Below, piece after piece: positions 52,196-61,471 of a stretch of 64,000 bases of DNA. Origin of the DNA: Caloranaerobacter sp. TR13 (GTDB lineage: Bacteria; Bacillota; Clostridia; Tissierellales; Thermohalobacteraceae); the NCBI RefSeq assembly GCF_001316435.1, contig NZ_JXLL01000002.1:215768-279767 (forward strand). The letters run 5' to 3'. Each line of letters opens with the position of its first letter. The first letter of the stretch is position 1. A program made the position numbers and the translations under genes. Under the pieces are notes generated by a model, which saw only the letters and a list, made by a program, of their open reading frames with translations, did not search any database and was not told the origin of the DNA.

Positions 52196-54220
52196 ATGAA
52201 AAAGTTAATTAAAATACTAGAGAAAACACTGGATTTTTATAATGGGAAGATAGATGAAGATTTGTTAGAGGATATGATTTTAAATTCATTAATATTACTT
52301 ATTTTAGAAGGATTAAATGCTGAAAGACTATTTTTAAAAGAACCAGAAATTAAAAATATAAAGAATTATGATATATATAAAATATTGAAAAAAGACATAA
52401 CAAAGGAAATTATTAAAAGTGATTATGTCTTACCAATGGCTTATGAGTATATCATAAGTAGAAAAGAGAAAAAAGAGATGTATGGTATATATTATACTCC
52501 TGAATGGCTTGTTAATTATATGGTTGACAGAGCTATTACACAATATATAGAACAAAGAGACAATGTAGATGATTTAAAAATTCTTGAACCAGCATGTGGA
52601 AGTGGAATGTTTCTTTTATATATTTTTGATGTATTTTATAAGTGGTATAAGAAGAAATCTAATCTGTCGAGTTTAGAGATTGTTAAAAGAATTGTAGAAA
52701 ACATTATATATGGAATTGATATTGATGAAAAAGGTATATATTTATGTAAAATCAGTTTACAAATTAAAGTTTATAAATTAATAGGTGAGAAAATAGATTT
52801 TGATTTTAATTTATATGATGCTGATTTCCTAAAAAGTAATTATATTGATAACTATAAATTTAGTTATATTATAGGTAATCCACCTTATTTAGAAAATAGA
52901 AGAATAAATAAATACTATAACAAAGATTATTTAAAAAACAATTTTTTAACAGCAGTTGGACGATTTGATATATATTCACTTTTCATAGAGAAAGCTATAA
53001 CAATGCTTTTGGATGATGGAATTTTAGCTTTTATAACTCCAGGTAATATATTGTCTAATAACAATTTTACACCTATAAGAAAAATAATACTTGATAAAAC
53101 TGAAATTAATGAAATTGTCAATCTCGGAAGTAATATTTTTGACAAAGTAGATATGAATATGGCGATTATTTTTATCAAGAAAAGTCAGAAAAGTTTGAAA
53201 ACAAATAAAATTCTTTGCAAAAATCTAAAAAATAGTTTTGATATAAAAAAAGATATATTTAAAAATGATTATAAAATAGTAAAACAATTGTATTATTATA
53301 ATAATCTTAATTATGTATTTGATATTGAATCGTCTAAAGAAGTATTTGAACTAAGACAAAGAATTTATAATACAAATCTTTATAAAATAAACGATTTATG
53401 TGAAATTGTTGCAGGAATTGCTACAGGCAATATAAGAAATAAGTTGTTAACTTATGATGCAAATAAGAAAGGTGCTAGAAAAGTTTTAACAGGAAAAGAT
53501 ATTAAGTCATATTATTATAACTGGTCTGGACTTTATGTAATAACGGATAAATCAATAATTAATAAAAAAATGGGAGAATATGCTACATTCATGAGAGAAG
53601 AATTTGTGCTTAACCCTAAAATACTGATTAGGCAAACGGCTGATAGATTCATATGTACATACGATGAACAAAAATATTATATTTTAAATACATTATATTC
53701 ATTGATAGTTAGGGAACAATATAGGAAAGATGTACTTATAAAGTTTATATTAGCTTTATTAAATTCAAAGCTGTATAGTTTTCTCTATAGGTCGCTAGTA
53801 ATGGAAGAAGGTAAATTATTTCCACAGCTTAAGATATTCCATATTCAACAAAGTCCTTTTAAATTGGTTTCATTGTCTAAACAAGAAGAGTATGTTTTAT
53901 TGATAGATAAGATAATTTCATTAAAAAAACAGTTATTTGAAAATACCTACAGTGAGTATGACAGATATATAAAACAGATAGAGATTGAATATTTAGTATA
54001 TAAGTTAGATAGATTAGTATATAATTTATTTAAATTATCAAATTCAGAAATTGAAGAAATAGAAAGAAAAATGGAGAAATCTCCATTAATTTACAGCGAA
54101 AGCAATTCAATTAATATTAATAATGCATTGAAAGAATTAAATAAATGTAATGATATAATAAAAATATCAAAAAAATTCAAGATACATCCTTTAGTTTTAC
54201 TTAACAGAATATTTCTTTAA
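52196..54220 (+). CDS. Orphan N6-adenine DNA methyltransferase, type IIG-like (CamA-like)
   Basis: 674 residues. GIYYTPEWLVNYMVDRAI (about 95-115) leads into SAM motif I LEPACGSGMFLL (about 130), then IDIDEKGIYLCKISLQ, and catalytic motif IV NPPYLENRR (about 224). From about 400 a TaqI-like target-recognition part (LCEIVAGIATGNIRNK, VLTGKDIKSYYYNW, LNSKLYSFLYRSL). There is no nuclease motif in the ~90-residue N-terminus and no restriction gene nearby, so it is a solitary methylase. Same architecture as C. difficile CamA, an m6A enzyme that influences sporulation. Target sequence unknown. Confidence 0.88.
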   Translation: MKKLIKILEKTLDFYNGKIDEDLLEDMILNSLILLILEGLNAERLFLKEPEIKNIKNYDIYKILKKDITKEIIKSDYVLPMAYEYIISRKEKKEMYGIYYTPEWLVNYMVDRAITQYIEQRDNVDDLKILEPACGSGMFLLYIFDVFYKWYKKKSNLSSLEIVKRIVENIIYGIDIDEKGIYLCKISLQIKVYKLIGEKIDFDFNLYDADFLKSNYIDNYKFSYIIGNPPYLENRRINKYYNKDYLKNNFLTAVGRFDIYSLFIEKAITMLLDDGILAFITPGNILSNNNFTPIRKIILDKTEINEIVNLGSNIFDKVDMNMAIIFIKKSQKSLKTNKILCKNLKNSFDIKKDIFKNDYKIVKQLYYYNNLNYVFDIESSKEVFELRQRIYNTNLYKINDLCEIVAGIATGNIRNKLLTYDANKKGARKVLTGKDIKSYYYNWSGLYVITDKSIINKKMGEYATFMREEFVLNPKILIRQTADRFICTYDEQKYYILNTLYSLIVREQYRKDVLIKFILALLNSKLYSFLYRSLVMEEGKLFPQLKIFHIQQSPFKLVSLSKQEEYVLLIDKIISLKKQLFENTYSEYDRYIKQIEIEYLVYKLDRLVYNLFKLSNSEIEEIERKMEKSPLIYSESNSININNALKELNKCNDIIKISKKFKIHPLVLLNRIFL

Positions 54221-54367
54221 AAAATCCTTTTTGTATTTAGTATGTCTGATATATTCTTCTTCAGTAATTATTCCATTAGTTTTCATTTTATCGAATATAT
54301 TAATGAAATTAGTACAAAGCTCTGCAAGCTGTTTTTCAATATCATTAGATTTGCTCTGATATTTCAT
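54197..54367 (-). CDS. Small SHOCT-like protein (56 residues)
   Basis: ATG 54367 with GGGGGCT upstream, stop at 54197, overlapping the 3' end of the methyltransferase gene by 24 bases in convergent orientation. C-terminal MKTNGIITEEEYIRHTKYKK resembles the SHOCT helix motif (G-x-I-T-x-E-E-Y). The N-terminal half is a short helix with one Cys. Real-gene status rests on ribosome site, start and motif likeness. Confidence 0.6.
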   Translation of the reverse strand: MKYQSKSNDIEKQLAELCTNFINIFDKMKTNGIITEEEYIRHTKYKKDFLKKYSVK

Positions 54368-54604
54368 GACATAGCCCCCATAATTAAATTAATTTAATCT
54401 GTTATTCATTATATTCAATGACTTTACTAGTTATCACTTGAATTAAGAAAAAATGTGTGAATAATTTCATAAAAAAATTCACTTGCAACATTCTATTTTA
54501 TTCTACAAAAAGTGTCAAAATCCTTCTTAAAAATAATTTTTTTAGTAAATTTAACTAATAATTCTTAAATAAAATATAAATTTTATATATATGAGTTTAA
54601 AATA
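54368..54604. other. Intergenic stretch, no gene seen
   Basis: Very AT-rich spacer between divergent genes. Contains nothing recognisable apart from the hpt promoter at its right edge. Confidence 0.45.
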
Positions 54605-54633
54605 TTGACAAAATTCAACATATAAATTAGAAT
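54605..54633 (+). promoter_or_regulatory. SigA promoter of hpt
   Basis: TTGACA at 54605-54610, 17-base spacer, TAGAAT at 54628-54633. Confidence 0.75.
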
Positions 54634-54669
54634 AAGTCTTATTAAAACAAAAAAAAGGGGTTGAGTTTC

Positions 54670-55190
54670 TTGGAAAAGGAATGGAAGGTTCTAATTTCTG
54701 AAGAAGAGATTAAAGCTAAAATTAAAGAACTAGGAAAAAAATTAGTGATGACTATAAAGACAAGAAACTTTTAGTAATATCTTTGTTAAAAGGAAGCTTT
54801 ATATTTACTGCTGATCTAGTTAGATGTATTGAAGTTCCTACTCGTATTGAATTTATGACTACATCTAGTTATGGACATGGAAAAGAAACTTCAGGTAAAG
54901 TAGATATACTTAGCGATTTGAATATAGATATAGAAGGATATGATATATTAATAGTTGATGATATAATGGATTCAGGACTTACAATGAAAGTCATTAAAGA
55001 GCATTTACTGTCCAAAAATCCTAATTCTGTAAAGTCATGTGTTTTATTAGACAAACCTGAAAGAAGAAAAGCAGATATTACACCAGATTATATTGGTTTT
55101 ACGATACCTGATGTTTTTGTTGTCGGTTATGGTTTGAACTATGGTGATTATTATAGGAATATACCTCATGTATTTACTTTTGATAGCTAA
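54670..55190 (+). pseudogene. hpt: Hypoxanthine phosphoribosyltransferase, frameshifted in an A7 run
   Basis: The N-terminus starts at TTG 54670 (MEKEWKVLISEEEIKAKI, then KELGKK) and breaks at the A7 run 54735-54741; the rest of the protein, from about LLVISLLKGS at 54771 on, is in another frame. Adding one A restores an uninterrupted HPRT: GKKISDDYKDKKLLVIS. PRPP-binding motif LIVDDIMDSGLTM and C-terminal VVGYGLNYGDYYRNIPH are intact. HPRT salvages hypoxanthine/guanine with PRPP. The rest is perfectly conserved, so a sequencing error, slippage or a very recent mutation are all possible. Confidence 0.88.
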
Positions 55191-55218
55191 AGGACAGTCA
55201 TTAGACTGCCCTTTTTTT
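55189..55218. terminator. Bidirectional terminator
   Basis: AAAGGACAGTC/GACTGCCCTTT stem with one A-C mismatch, ATTA loop and T7 between convergent hpt and dapH. Confidence 0.8.
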
Positions 55219-55951
55219 ATCCTCTTAAATCTTCAAGTATTTTTACTTTATCAATAGTTTTTTCATCTTTTTCTTTAATAACTCTTGCAGGTATACCTGC
55301 TACTACTGTATTAGGAGGAACATCTTTTGTTACGACTGAGCCAGCTGCTACAACTGCTCCTTTTCCTATTTTAACTCCTTCTAAAATAACTGCGTTAGCA
55401 CCTATTAAGACATCATCTTCAATAATTACTGGTGTTTTGCTAGGTGGTTCAAGTACACCGGCTATTACAGCACCTGCACCTACATGTACGTTTTTACCTA
55501 TTATTCCTCTTGCACCTACAACAGCATTCATATCAATCATAGAATTTTCGCCAATTTCTGCACCTATATTGATTACTGCTCCCATCATAATTACAGCGTT
55601 TTTTCCTATGTATACTTTATCTCTGATTATAGCTCCTGGTTCGATTCTTGCTTGAATAGTTTTTGTATCTAAAAGAGGAATTGCTGAATTACGTCTATCT
55701 GATTCAATGTGGTAATCTTGAATATATTCTTTATATTTTTCTAAAATAGGTAATATTTCTTCGTAATCGCAGAATACAATTCTGAAATTATCATCTCCAA
55801 AGTTTTTTAAGTTATTAAAATCGATTTTGTTCATATTACCTTTCAAGAAAGCTTTTATAGGTGTAACTTTTTTTGCTTCTTTAATGAATTTAGCTATTTC
55901 GTAAGGATTTGTTAAATCAAATTTTGAAGTTTTTTTATTTGTGTTATTCAT
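55217..55951 (-). CDS. dapH: Tetrahydrodipicolinate N-acetyltransferase
   Basis: 244 residues. N-terminal about 80 residues helical, then hexapeptide-repeat left-handed beta-helix ([75 protein letters not shown]) typical of DapH. Acetylates tetrahydrodipicolinate in the acetyl branch of lysine/DAP synthesis. ATG 55951 with GAAAGGA about ten bases upstream; the frame open to 55984 lies before it. Last gene of asd-dapA-dapB-dapH. Confidence 0.93.
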   Translation of the reverse strand: MNNTNKKTSKFDLTNPYEIAKFIKEAKKVTPIKAFLKGNMNKIDFNNLKNFGDDNFRIVFCDYEEILPILEKYKEYIQDYHIESDRRNSAIPLLDTKTIQARIEPGAIIRDKVYIGKNAVIMMGAVINIGAEIGENSMIDMNAVVGARGIIGKNVHVGAGAVIAGVLEPPSKTPVIIEDDVLIGANAVILEGVKIGKGAVVAAGSVVTKDVPPNTVVAGIPARVIKEKDEKTIDKVKILEDLRG

Positions 55952-55980
55952 TAGTTTCCAATCCTTTCTATATATTTTTT

Positions 55981-56736
55981 TCAAGTTATTACTAAGTCAT
56001 CCATAGAGTAAAGTCCTTTTTCTTTATTTGCTATAAACTTTGCTGCTTTAATAGCTCCTATAGCAAAAATATTTTTTGACATTGCTGTATGCTTTATTTC
56101 TATTATTTCATCTAAACCAGCAAAAATTACGGAATGTTCCCCTACGATAGTACCTCCTCTTATTGCATGAATTCCGATTTCATTTTTATTTCTTTTTTCT
56201 TTTTTTGTGTATCTTCCAAATACGTATTCTTTAGAATTATTTAACTCTTCATTAATTTTGTTAGCTATCATATAAGCTGTTCCACTTGGAGCATCTACTT
56301 TATTATTATGATGCTTCTCTATAATTTCTATATCGAAAGATTCTGCTAAAACTCTAGCTGCTTCTTTGACAAGTTTAATTAGAACATTTACTCCTAAAGA
56401 CATATTGGAAGAGTAGAATATAGGTATTTTTTTAGATGATTTTTCTATATCTTTATAATCTTTATTAGAAAAACCAGTTGTTGCAATAACAATTGGTAGA
56501 TTTTTTTCCACGCAATAGTCTAACAAGCCAGGAAGGTAGTAAGGGTTTGAAAAATCAATTACTACATTAGCCTCTCCTTTGAATTCAAAAATATCTTTAT
56601 AAACAGGATATTTATTTTTATATTTATTTGGAGCTCTGTCAATGCCAGCTACTATCTCTAAATCAGGGTCATTTTCAATTTGCTTTGTAAGAACCTGACC
56701 CATTTTACCATTACATCCATTAATGATTATTTTCAT
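55981..56736 (-). CDS. dapB: 4-Hydroxy-tetrahydrodipicolinate reductase
   Basis: 251 residues. NAD(P) motif [13 protein letters not shown] at the N-terminus and the DapB catalytic signature [18 protein letters not shown] (His-His-Lys). Reduces hydroxytetrahydrodipicolinate made by DapA. Its start lies five bases downstream of the dapA stop, and it is followed by dapH after about 30 bases; together one operon. Confidence 0.95.
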   Translation of the reverse strand: MKIIINGCNGKMGQVLTKQIENDPDLEIVAGIDRAPNKYKNKYPVYKDIFEFKGEANVVIDFSNPYYLPGLLDYCVEKNLPIVIATTGFSNKDYKDIEKSSKKIPIFYSSNMSLGVNVLIKLVKEAARVLAESFDIEIIEKHHNNKVDAPSGTAYMIANKINEELNNSKEYVFGRYTKKEKRNKNEIGIHAIRGGTIVGEHSVIFAGLDEIIEIKHTAMSKNIFAIGAIKAAKFIANKEKGLYSMDDLVIT

Positions 56737-56741
56737 AAAAA

Positions 56742-57629
56742 TTACCTCCTTGGAGATAGACCGTAGTTTTTCATTTCTTTGATTAGTTTTTGTAGATTGT
56801 CTTCAGACATAGTAGTAAGTGGTAATCTTAATTCACCTACATCCATTCCTAGAAGATTCATTGCAGTTTTAACTGGTATTGGGTTCGTTTCTATAAATAA
56901 TGCATCTATTAATCCTTTCATTTTTAGCTGAAGTTTTCTTGCGTTATCGATATCTCCATTAAGGTAATACATAACCATATCGTGAGTATCTTTAGGTAAG
57001 ATGTTAGCTACTACAGAAATTACTCCTTTTCCTCCAAGAGATAGTAAAGGTACTACCATATCATCATTTCCAGAATAAATATAGAAATCTTCAGGACATA
57101 ATCTAGCTATTTCTGCAACTTGACTTATATTGCCGCTAGCTTCTTTTACAGCTTTAATATTTGGATGTTCTGAAAGCTTAGCTAATGTATTTGGTTTAAT
57201 GTTTAAACCAGTTCTACCTGGAACATTATATACAATGATAGGAATATTAACTTCATCGGCAATAGTTAAGTAATGCTTGATTAAACCTTCTTGTGTAGTT
57301 TTATTATAATATGGAGTGACAATTAAAAGTCCATCTGCTCCAACCTTTTCAGCATAAATACTAAGTTCGATTGCATGTTTAGTATTATTGCTGCCTGTAC
57401 CAGCTATAACAGGTATTCTTTTATTAACTTTTTCAACTGCGAATTTTATTGTCTGTTTTTGTTCTTCATCAGTCATAGTTGAAGCTTCTCCTGTAGTACC
57501 GCATATAATTATTGCATCTGTATGGTTGTCAATATGCCATTCTATTAACTCACCAAGTTTGTCAAAATCAATCTGGCCATTTTTATAAGGTGTAACTAAA
57601 GCAACACCAGAGCCTGTGAATAAAGTCAT
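56742..57629 (-). CDS. dapA: 4-Hydroxy-tetrahydrodipicolinate synthase
   Basis: 295 residues, TIM barrel. GTTGEASTM (residue about 44), [12 protein letters not shown] with the catalytic Tyr (about 133) and Schiff-base Lys in [10 protein letters not shown] (about 161). Condenses pyruvate with aspartate semialdehyde from Asd, encoded just upstream. Full length compared with other DapA proteins. Confidence 0.96.
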   Translation of the reverse strand: MTLFTGSGVALVTPYKNGQIDFDKLGELIEWHIDNHTDAIIICGTTGEASTMTDEEQKQTIKFAVEKVNKRIPVIAGTGSNNTKHAIELSIYAEKVGADGLLIVTPYYNKTTQEGLIKHYLTIADEVNIPIIVYNVPGRTGLNIKPNTLAKLSEHPNIKAVKEASGNISQVAEIARLCPEDFYIYSGNDDMVVPLLSLGGKGVISVVANILPKDTHDMVMYYLNGDIDNARKLQLKMKGLIDALFIETNPIPVKTAMNLLGMDVGELRLPLTTMSEDNLQKLIKEMKNYGLSPRR

Positions 57630-57671
57630 AATATACCCCCCTAAATTTTAATTTAAATTTTTATTTAAACA

Positions 57672-58664
57672 TTAAAGTTGATTGATAAGTAATTCAGCGA
57701 TTTGTACTGTATTTGTAGCTGCTCCTTTTCTGATATTGTCAGCAACTACCCACAAGTTAATACCGTTTTCAACACTAAAGTCTCTTCTTATTCTACCAAC
57801 ATATACTTCATCTGTTCCCTCGGCATTTATAGGCATAGGATAAACATTATTATTTACATCATCTTGTATAATTACTCCTTTTGCTTCTCTAAGTATTTCA
57901 TAAATTTCATCTAACTTAAATGAATTTTCGAATTCTAAGTTAACTGATACACTGTGTCCATATCTTACTGGTATTCTGACAGTAGTAGCTGTAATTTTTA
58001 AGTTGTAATCATTTAATATTTTTTTAGTTTCTTCTATCATTTTTATTTCTTCTTTAGTATAACCATTTTCTAGAAATACATCGATGTGAGGTAGACAGTT
58101 AAATGCGATAGGATGAGGATATTTTTTAGGTTTTTTGCCTTCAAGTCCCATATCCAGATCTTTAATTCCACCTAGACCAGATCCAGAAACTGCTTGATAA
58201 GTAGAATACACAATTCTTTTTATTTTAAAAGCATCATGTAGTGGCTTTAGTGGTACTACACATTGTATAGTTGAACAATTTGGATTAGCAATAATTCCTT
58301 GGTGCCAACTTATATCATTTGGATTTACTTCAGGAACTATTAGAGGAACTTCTTTGTGCATTCTCCAAGCACTACTGTTATCAACTACAATGACTCCTTT
58401 TTCTTTAGCTATAGGTGCAAAATTTTTACTAACTTCGCTGCCTGCTGAAAACAATGCTATATCTATATTGTCATTGAAAGAATCTTTTGTTAATTCTTGA
58501 ACAGTGTATTCTTTGTCTCTAAATTTAAGTTTTGTACCTTTGGATTTGGAGGAAGCAAATAAGTAAAGATTTTTTACTGGAAAATTTCTTTCTTCTAATA
58601 TTTTGATAAAGGTTCTTCCAACCATACCTGTTGCGCCTACTATGGCAATGTTAAGTTTTTTCAT
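57672..58664 (-). CDS. asd: Aspartate-semialdehyde dehydrogenase
   Basis: 330 residues. NADP motif VGATGMVGRTFIKIL, catalytic Cys in IIANPNCSTIQCV (about residue 130), QAVSGSGLGG and C-terminal VRIPVRYGHSVSV with the acid-base His. Produces aspartate semialdehyde for DapA. First gene of the lysine/DAP operon; no lysine riboswitch was found in the 160 bases before it. ATG with AGAGGTGAT upstream. Confidence 0.95.
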   Translation of the reverse strand: MKKLNIAIVGATGMVGRTFIKILEERNFPVKNLYLFASSKSKGTKLKFRDKEYTVQELTKDSFNDNIDIALFSAGSEVSKNFAPIAKEKGVIVVDNSSAWRMHKEVPLIVPEVNPNDISWHQGIIANPNCSTIQCVVPLKPLHDAFKIKRIVYSTYQAVSGSGLGGIKDLDMGLEGKKPKKYPHPIAFNCLPHIDVFLENGYTKEEIKMIEETKKILNDYNLKITATTVRIPVRYGHSVSVNLEFENSFKLDEIYEILREAKGVIIQDDVNNNVYPMPINAEGTDEVYVGRIRRDFSVENGINLWVVADNIRKGAATNTVQIAELLINQL

Positions 58665-58833
58665 AAAATCACCTCTAAAATAGATTTATTAAATAATAAT
58701 TAGGAAGTAAAAAGTGTTATTATTATTATAATATTATTTTATAACAGATTAAGTGCTTAATAAATAGAACTATTTGAATTGAGTAAATAAAAAATATAAA
58801 ATGGTTATAGAATGTAGGATGTGGAGGGATGAG

Positions 58834-59985
58834 ATGTCAAATAGATTAAATGTAATTGGTGAAGAAATGAAAGCAATAAGGAGAGAGCTACACAAAATAC
58901 CAGAGACTGGACTTAATGAGCATAAAACTTCTAATTATATAATAGAAAAGCTTGAAAAATATGGATATATTATCGAAAAAGTTGCTGGAACTGGTATAGT
59001 AGCTTATAAAAAAGGGAGAGTTTTTAAAAAAGCAATAGCATTTAGAGCAGATATGGATGGGCTAAGAGTTAATGAACAAACAGGTGTGAATTATTCTTCA
59101 AATGAAAATGGAATGATGCATGCTTGCGGCCATGATGGCCATATGGCAATTTTGTTGGGATTAGCAAGTTATTTATCAGATTTTGAACTTGAAAGAGATA
59201 TAATACTTTTATTTCAGCCAGCTGAAGAGGGACCGGGAGGAGCTGAAATAATTGTAAATGAAGGTATTTTAGAAAAATACAATGTAGAATATATTTTTGG
59301 GCTTCATATATTACCAGATTTAGAGCAAGGAAAAATAGGAATAACTCCAGGACCAATGATGGCACAAACTGGAGAGTTTGATATTAAGATTACATCTAAG
59401 GGTGGACATGGAGCGATGCCACATACAGCTATAGATAGCATATATGTTGCTTCTCAATTAGTAAGTAGCTATCAAAGTATAATTAGTAGGAATATTGAAC
59501 CTATTGAAGGATGTGTGTTGACGATAGGTAAAATTGAAGGTGGAAAAGCAAGAAATATTATTGCTGATAATGTAAGACTGGAAGGTACAATAAGAGCATT
59601 TAATACAGAAGTATATAATAAAATTAAAAAGAGAATGGTAGAAATTAATTTTGGACTAGAAAAAATGTTTAATGTTAATATTTGTATGGAAATAAGGGAT
59701 ATGTATCCGCCAGTCGTAAATGACTATAAACTATTTGAGATTATTAAGGATTTATTTAAGGATGAAATTAAAATAATTAAACCTATGATGATTTCTGAAG
59801 ACTTTTCATATTATCAAAGAGAAATACCAGGTCTTTTCTTTATGTTGGGTTCAAGAAATGAAAGAAAAGGATTCATACATCCTTTACACAGTTGTTATTT
59901 TAATTTTGATGAGGAGATTTTAAAAATAGGATTAGATACTTATTTGAAAATATGCAAATATTTTGGTGTTATAAGTGATTATTAA
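58834..59985 (+). CDS. M20 family amidohydrolase, candidate N-acetyl-diaminopimelate deacetylase
   Basis: About 383 residues with the M20 peptidase/IAA-amidohydrolase fold: metal ligands in HACGHDGHMAILLG, FQPAEEGPGGAE, GLHILPDLEQGK and MISEDFSYYQ, and the final His in IHPLHSCYFNFDE. ATG 58834 chosen for GGAGGG upstream. The family includes hippurate-type amidohydrolases and the N-acetyl-DAP deacetylase DapL (YkuR). Divergent from dapH's operon, which makes the acetylated precursor, so DapL is a sensible guess; no direct proof. Confidence 0.82.
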   Translation: MSNRLNVIGEEMKAIRRELHKIPETGLNEHKTSNYIIEKLEKYGYIIEKVAGTGIVAYKKGRVFKKAIAFRADMDGLRVNEQTGVNYSSNENGMMHACGHDGHMAILLGLASYLSDFELERDIILLFQPAEEGPGGAEIIVNEGILEKYNVEYIFGLHILPDLEQGKIGITPGPMMAQTGEFDIKITSKGGHGAMPHTAIDSIYVASQLVSSYQSIISRNIEPIEGCVLTIGKIEGGKARNIIADNVRLEGTIRAFNTEVYNKIKKRMVEINFGLEKMFNVNICMEIRDMYPPVVNDYKLFEIIKDLFKDEIKIIKPMMISEDFSYYQREIPGLFFMLGSRNERKGFIHPLHSCYFNFDEEILKIGLDTYLKICKYFGVISDY

Positions 59986-60003
59986 TATTAAGGGGGTCAA
60001 TTA

Positions 60004-60939
60004 ATGAATAATGAATTAAATGTTGAATCAAAGCTGAATATTTTAGGGACTAACTTGTTCTATCTATTAATAGGAATAATTTTACTTACAATAGGTTCAT
60101 TGGTACAGAGATGGGATATTTATAAAGGGTTGATAATTACAGAATATATTATTATTTTATTGCCTGCATTGATTTATTTAAAAATTAAAAGACAATCGTT
60201 AAGAAAAGTGCTTAGACTTAATAAACTTTCTTTAAAACAGATACTATTAATACCTATTATTGTAATCTTATCATATCCGATTGGTGCATTTTTGAATTTG
60301 ATAGTTATGATTTTTCTAAGTTTTTTTGGAGAAGTTAAACCTCCACCTATACCAATTCCAAATAATGAAATAGAACTATTAAAAGGTTTTTTTGTTGTAG
60401 CATTATCAGCTGGTATTTGTGAAGAAGTAATGTTTAGAGGATTAATAATGAAAGGATATGAAAAATTAGGAAAATGGAAAGCTATTATTTTTTCTGCTGT
60501 TTTATTCGGATTATTTCATTTTAATATACAGAATTTATTAGGACCGATTTTTTTAGGTTTATTATTTGGATTTATAGTTTATAAAACGGATTCACTTTAT
60601 GCATCTATGTTGGCTCATTTTACAAATAATGCGTTGGCTTTATTTTTAGGTTTTATTGTAAATAAATTTAATACAGGTAATACTACGCCAAGCAATGTAA
60701 CTTTAGATATATCATATACTAAGACTTTAATTTACGGAGCAATTTTTTTGGGAGCTATTTCGTTAGTTGCTGGGACTATAGTTGTTATGCTTCTTAAAAA
60801 AATGCCAAGTTCGGATAATTATATAAGTATTTATAATGAAGATTATAAGAAAAGCATGTTAACTTTTGTTGAAAGTATACCTCTAATTGTAATTTTAATA
60901 ATATATATTATAATTAATGTTTTGAATTTTAGTGTTTAG
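60004..60939 (+). CDS. CPBP family intramembrane metalloprotease
   Basis: 311 residues, about eight membrane segments. CPBP/CAAX-protease motifs: ICEEVMFRGLI (EExxxR, about residue 142), LFGLFHFN (about 170) and AHFTNNALALF (about 200). The family includes Rce1-like proteases and bacteriocin-immunity proteins; the substrate is unknown. 18 bases after the amidohydrolase gene, so probably cotranscribed. Confidence 0.88.
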   Translation: MNNELNVESKLNILGTNLFYLLIGIILLTIGSLVQRWDIYKGLIITEYIIILLPALIYLKIKRQSLRKVLRLNKLSLKQILLIPIIVILSYPIGAFLNLIVMIFLSFFGEVKPPPIPIPNNEIELLKGFFVVALSAGICEEVMFRGLIMKGYEKLGKWKAIIFSAVLFGLFHFNIQNLLGPIFLGLLFGFIVYKTDSLYASMLAHFTNNALALFLGFIVNKFNTGNTTPSNVTLDISYTKTLIYGAIFLGAISLVAGTIVVMLLKKMPSSDNYISIYNEDYKKSMLTFVESIPLIVILIIYIIINVLNFSV

Positions 60940-61009
60940 AAAAAAATATTTATTAAAAGATTTTATTATAATTTCCTATAGTTTACTAAAAATAAATACA
61001 AAAAAGTTT

Positions 61010-61042
61010 AAGGACCTACTTGGGGGGAGTAGGTCCTTATTT
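61010..61042 (+). terminator. Rho-independent terminator
   Basis: 11-bp stem AAGGACCTACT/AGTAGGTCCTT with a 7-base TGGGGGG loop and T-rich tail after the CPBP gene. Confidence 0.88.
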
Positions 61043-61179
61043 AATAAAAATTTATATAAAAGGGGGAGTGGGAAAGTAGTACTTTTTCCGACAACGACAA
61101 GTTTAACACTTTTATATATATAAATCAAGAGAAAATATTAAAGTTCTAATTTTCAAAAAATTTATCATGATATAATTTA

Positions 61180-61208
61180 GAATATTATTCAAAAATATCC
61201 ACATAATA
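61180..61208 (+). promoter_or_regulatory. SigG-type promoter of the SASP gene
   Basis: GAATA at 61180-61184, 17 bases, CATAATA at 61202-61208, matching the forespore SigG consensus; located 20 bases upstream of the SASP ribosome site. Confidence 0.75.
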
Positions 61209-61228
61209 GACACTAAGGAGGGGTCGAT

Positions 61229-61435
61229 GTGAGCAAAACAAGAAAGAAGAAAAAAATAGAAACTTTAGAGGATAAATTAAAATATGAAATAGCTAGAGAA
61301 TTAGGGTTATTAGAGAAAATAAAAAAAGTTGGGTGGGCGGGGTTAACAGCTAAGGAAACAGGTCGGATAGGAGGAATGATTACAGTAAAAAAGAAATTAA
61401 TGAAACGTAAGCTAGAAAAGGAGAAAGAATTGTAA
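61229..61435 (+). CDS. Alpha/beta-type small acid-soluble spore protein (minor, SspF-like)
   Basis: 68 residues. LKYEIARELGLLEKIKK holds the germination-protease region and VGWAGLTAKETGRIGGMITVKKKLMKRK the DNA-binding part. Unlike the major SASP at 45254 it has a lysine-rich N-terminus (SKTRKKKKIETLEDK) and a Gly-Trp insertion, as in SspF-like proteins. GTG start with AAGGAGGGG upstream and a SigG promoter. Expected to be forespore-specific. Confidence 0.92.
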   Translation: MSKTRKKKKIETLEDKLKYEIARELGLLEKIKKVGWAGLTAKETGRIGGMITVKKKLMKRKLEKEKEL

Positions 61436-61471
61436 TACAATATATTTATGACTCTAAAAAGGGGGGATATT

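Noticed and set aside
52196..54220. An active restriction-modification or phage-defence island
   Set aside because: No nuclease domain, specificity subunit or helicase gene adjoins the methylase; neighbours are small proteins, SSB-like protein and hpt.
54783..55190. A short HPRT starting at 54783
   Set aside because: The first ~35 codons of a normal HPRT are present just upstream in another frame; the short frame lacks the N-terminal strand and has no ribosome site.
58665..58833. Lysine riboswitch upstream of asd
   Set aside because: The interval is short and very AT-rich and none of the conserved lysine-element blocks is visible.
60932..61123. 63-residue open frame after the CPBP gene
   Set aside because: Covers the terminator hairpin at 61010 and has no ribosome site.
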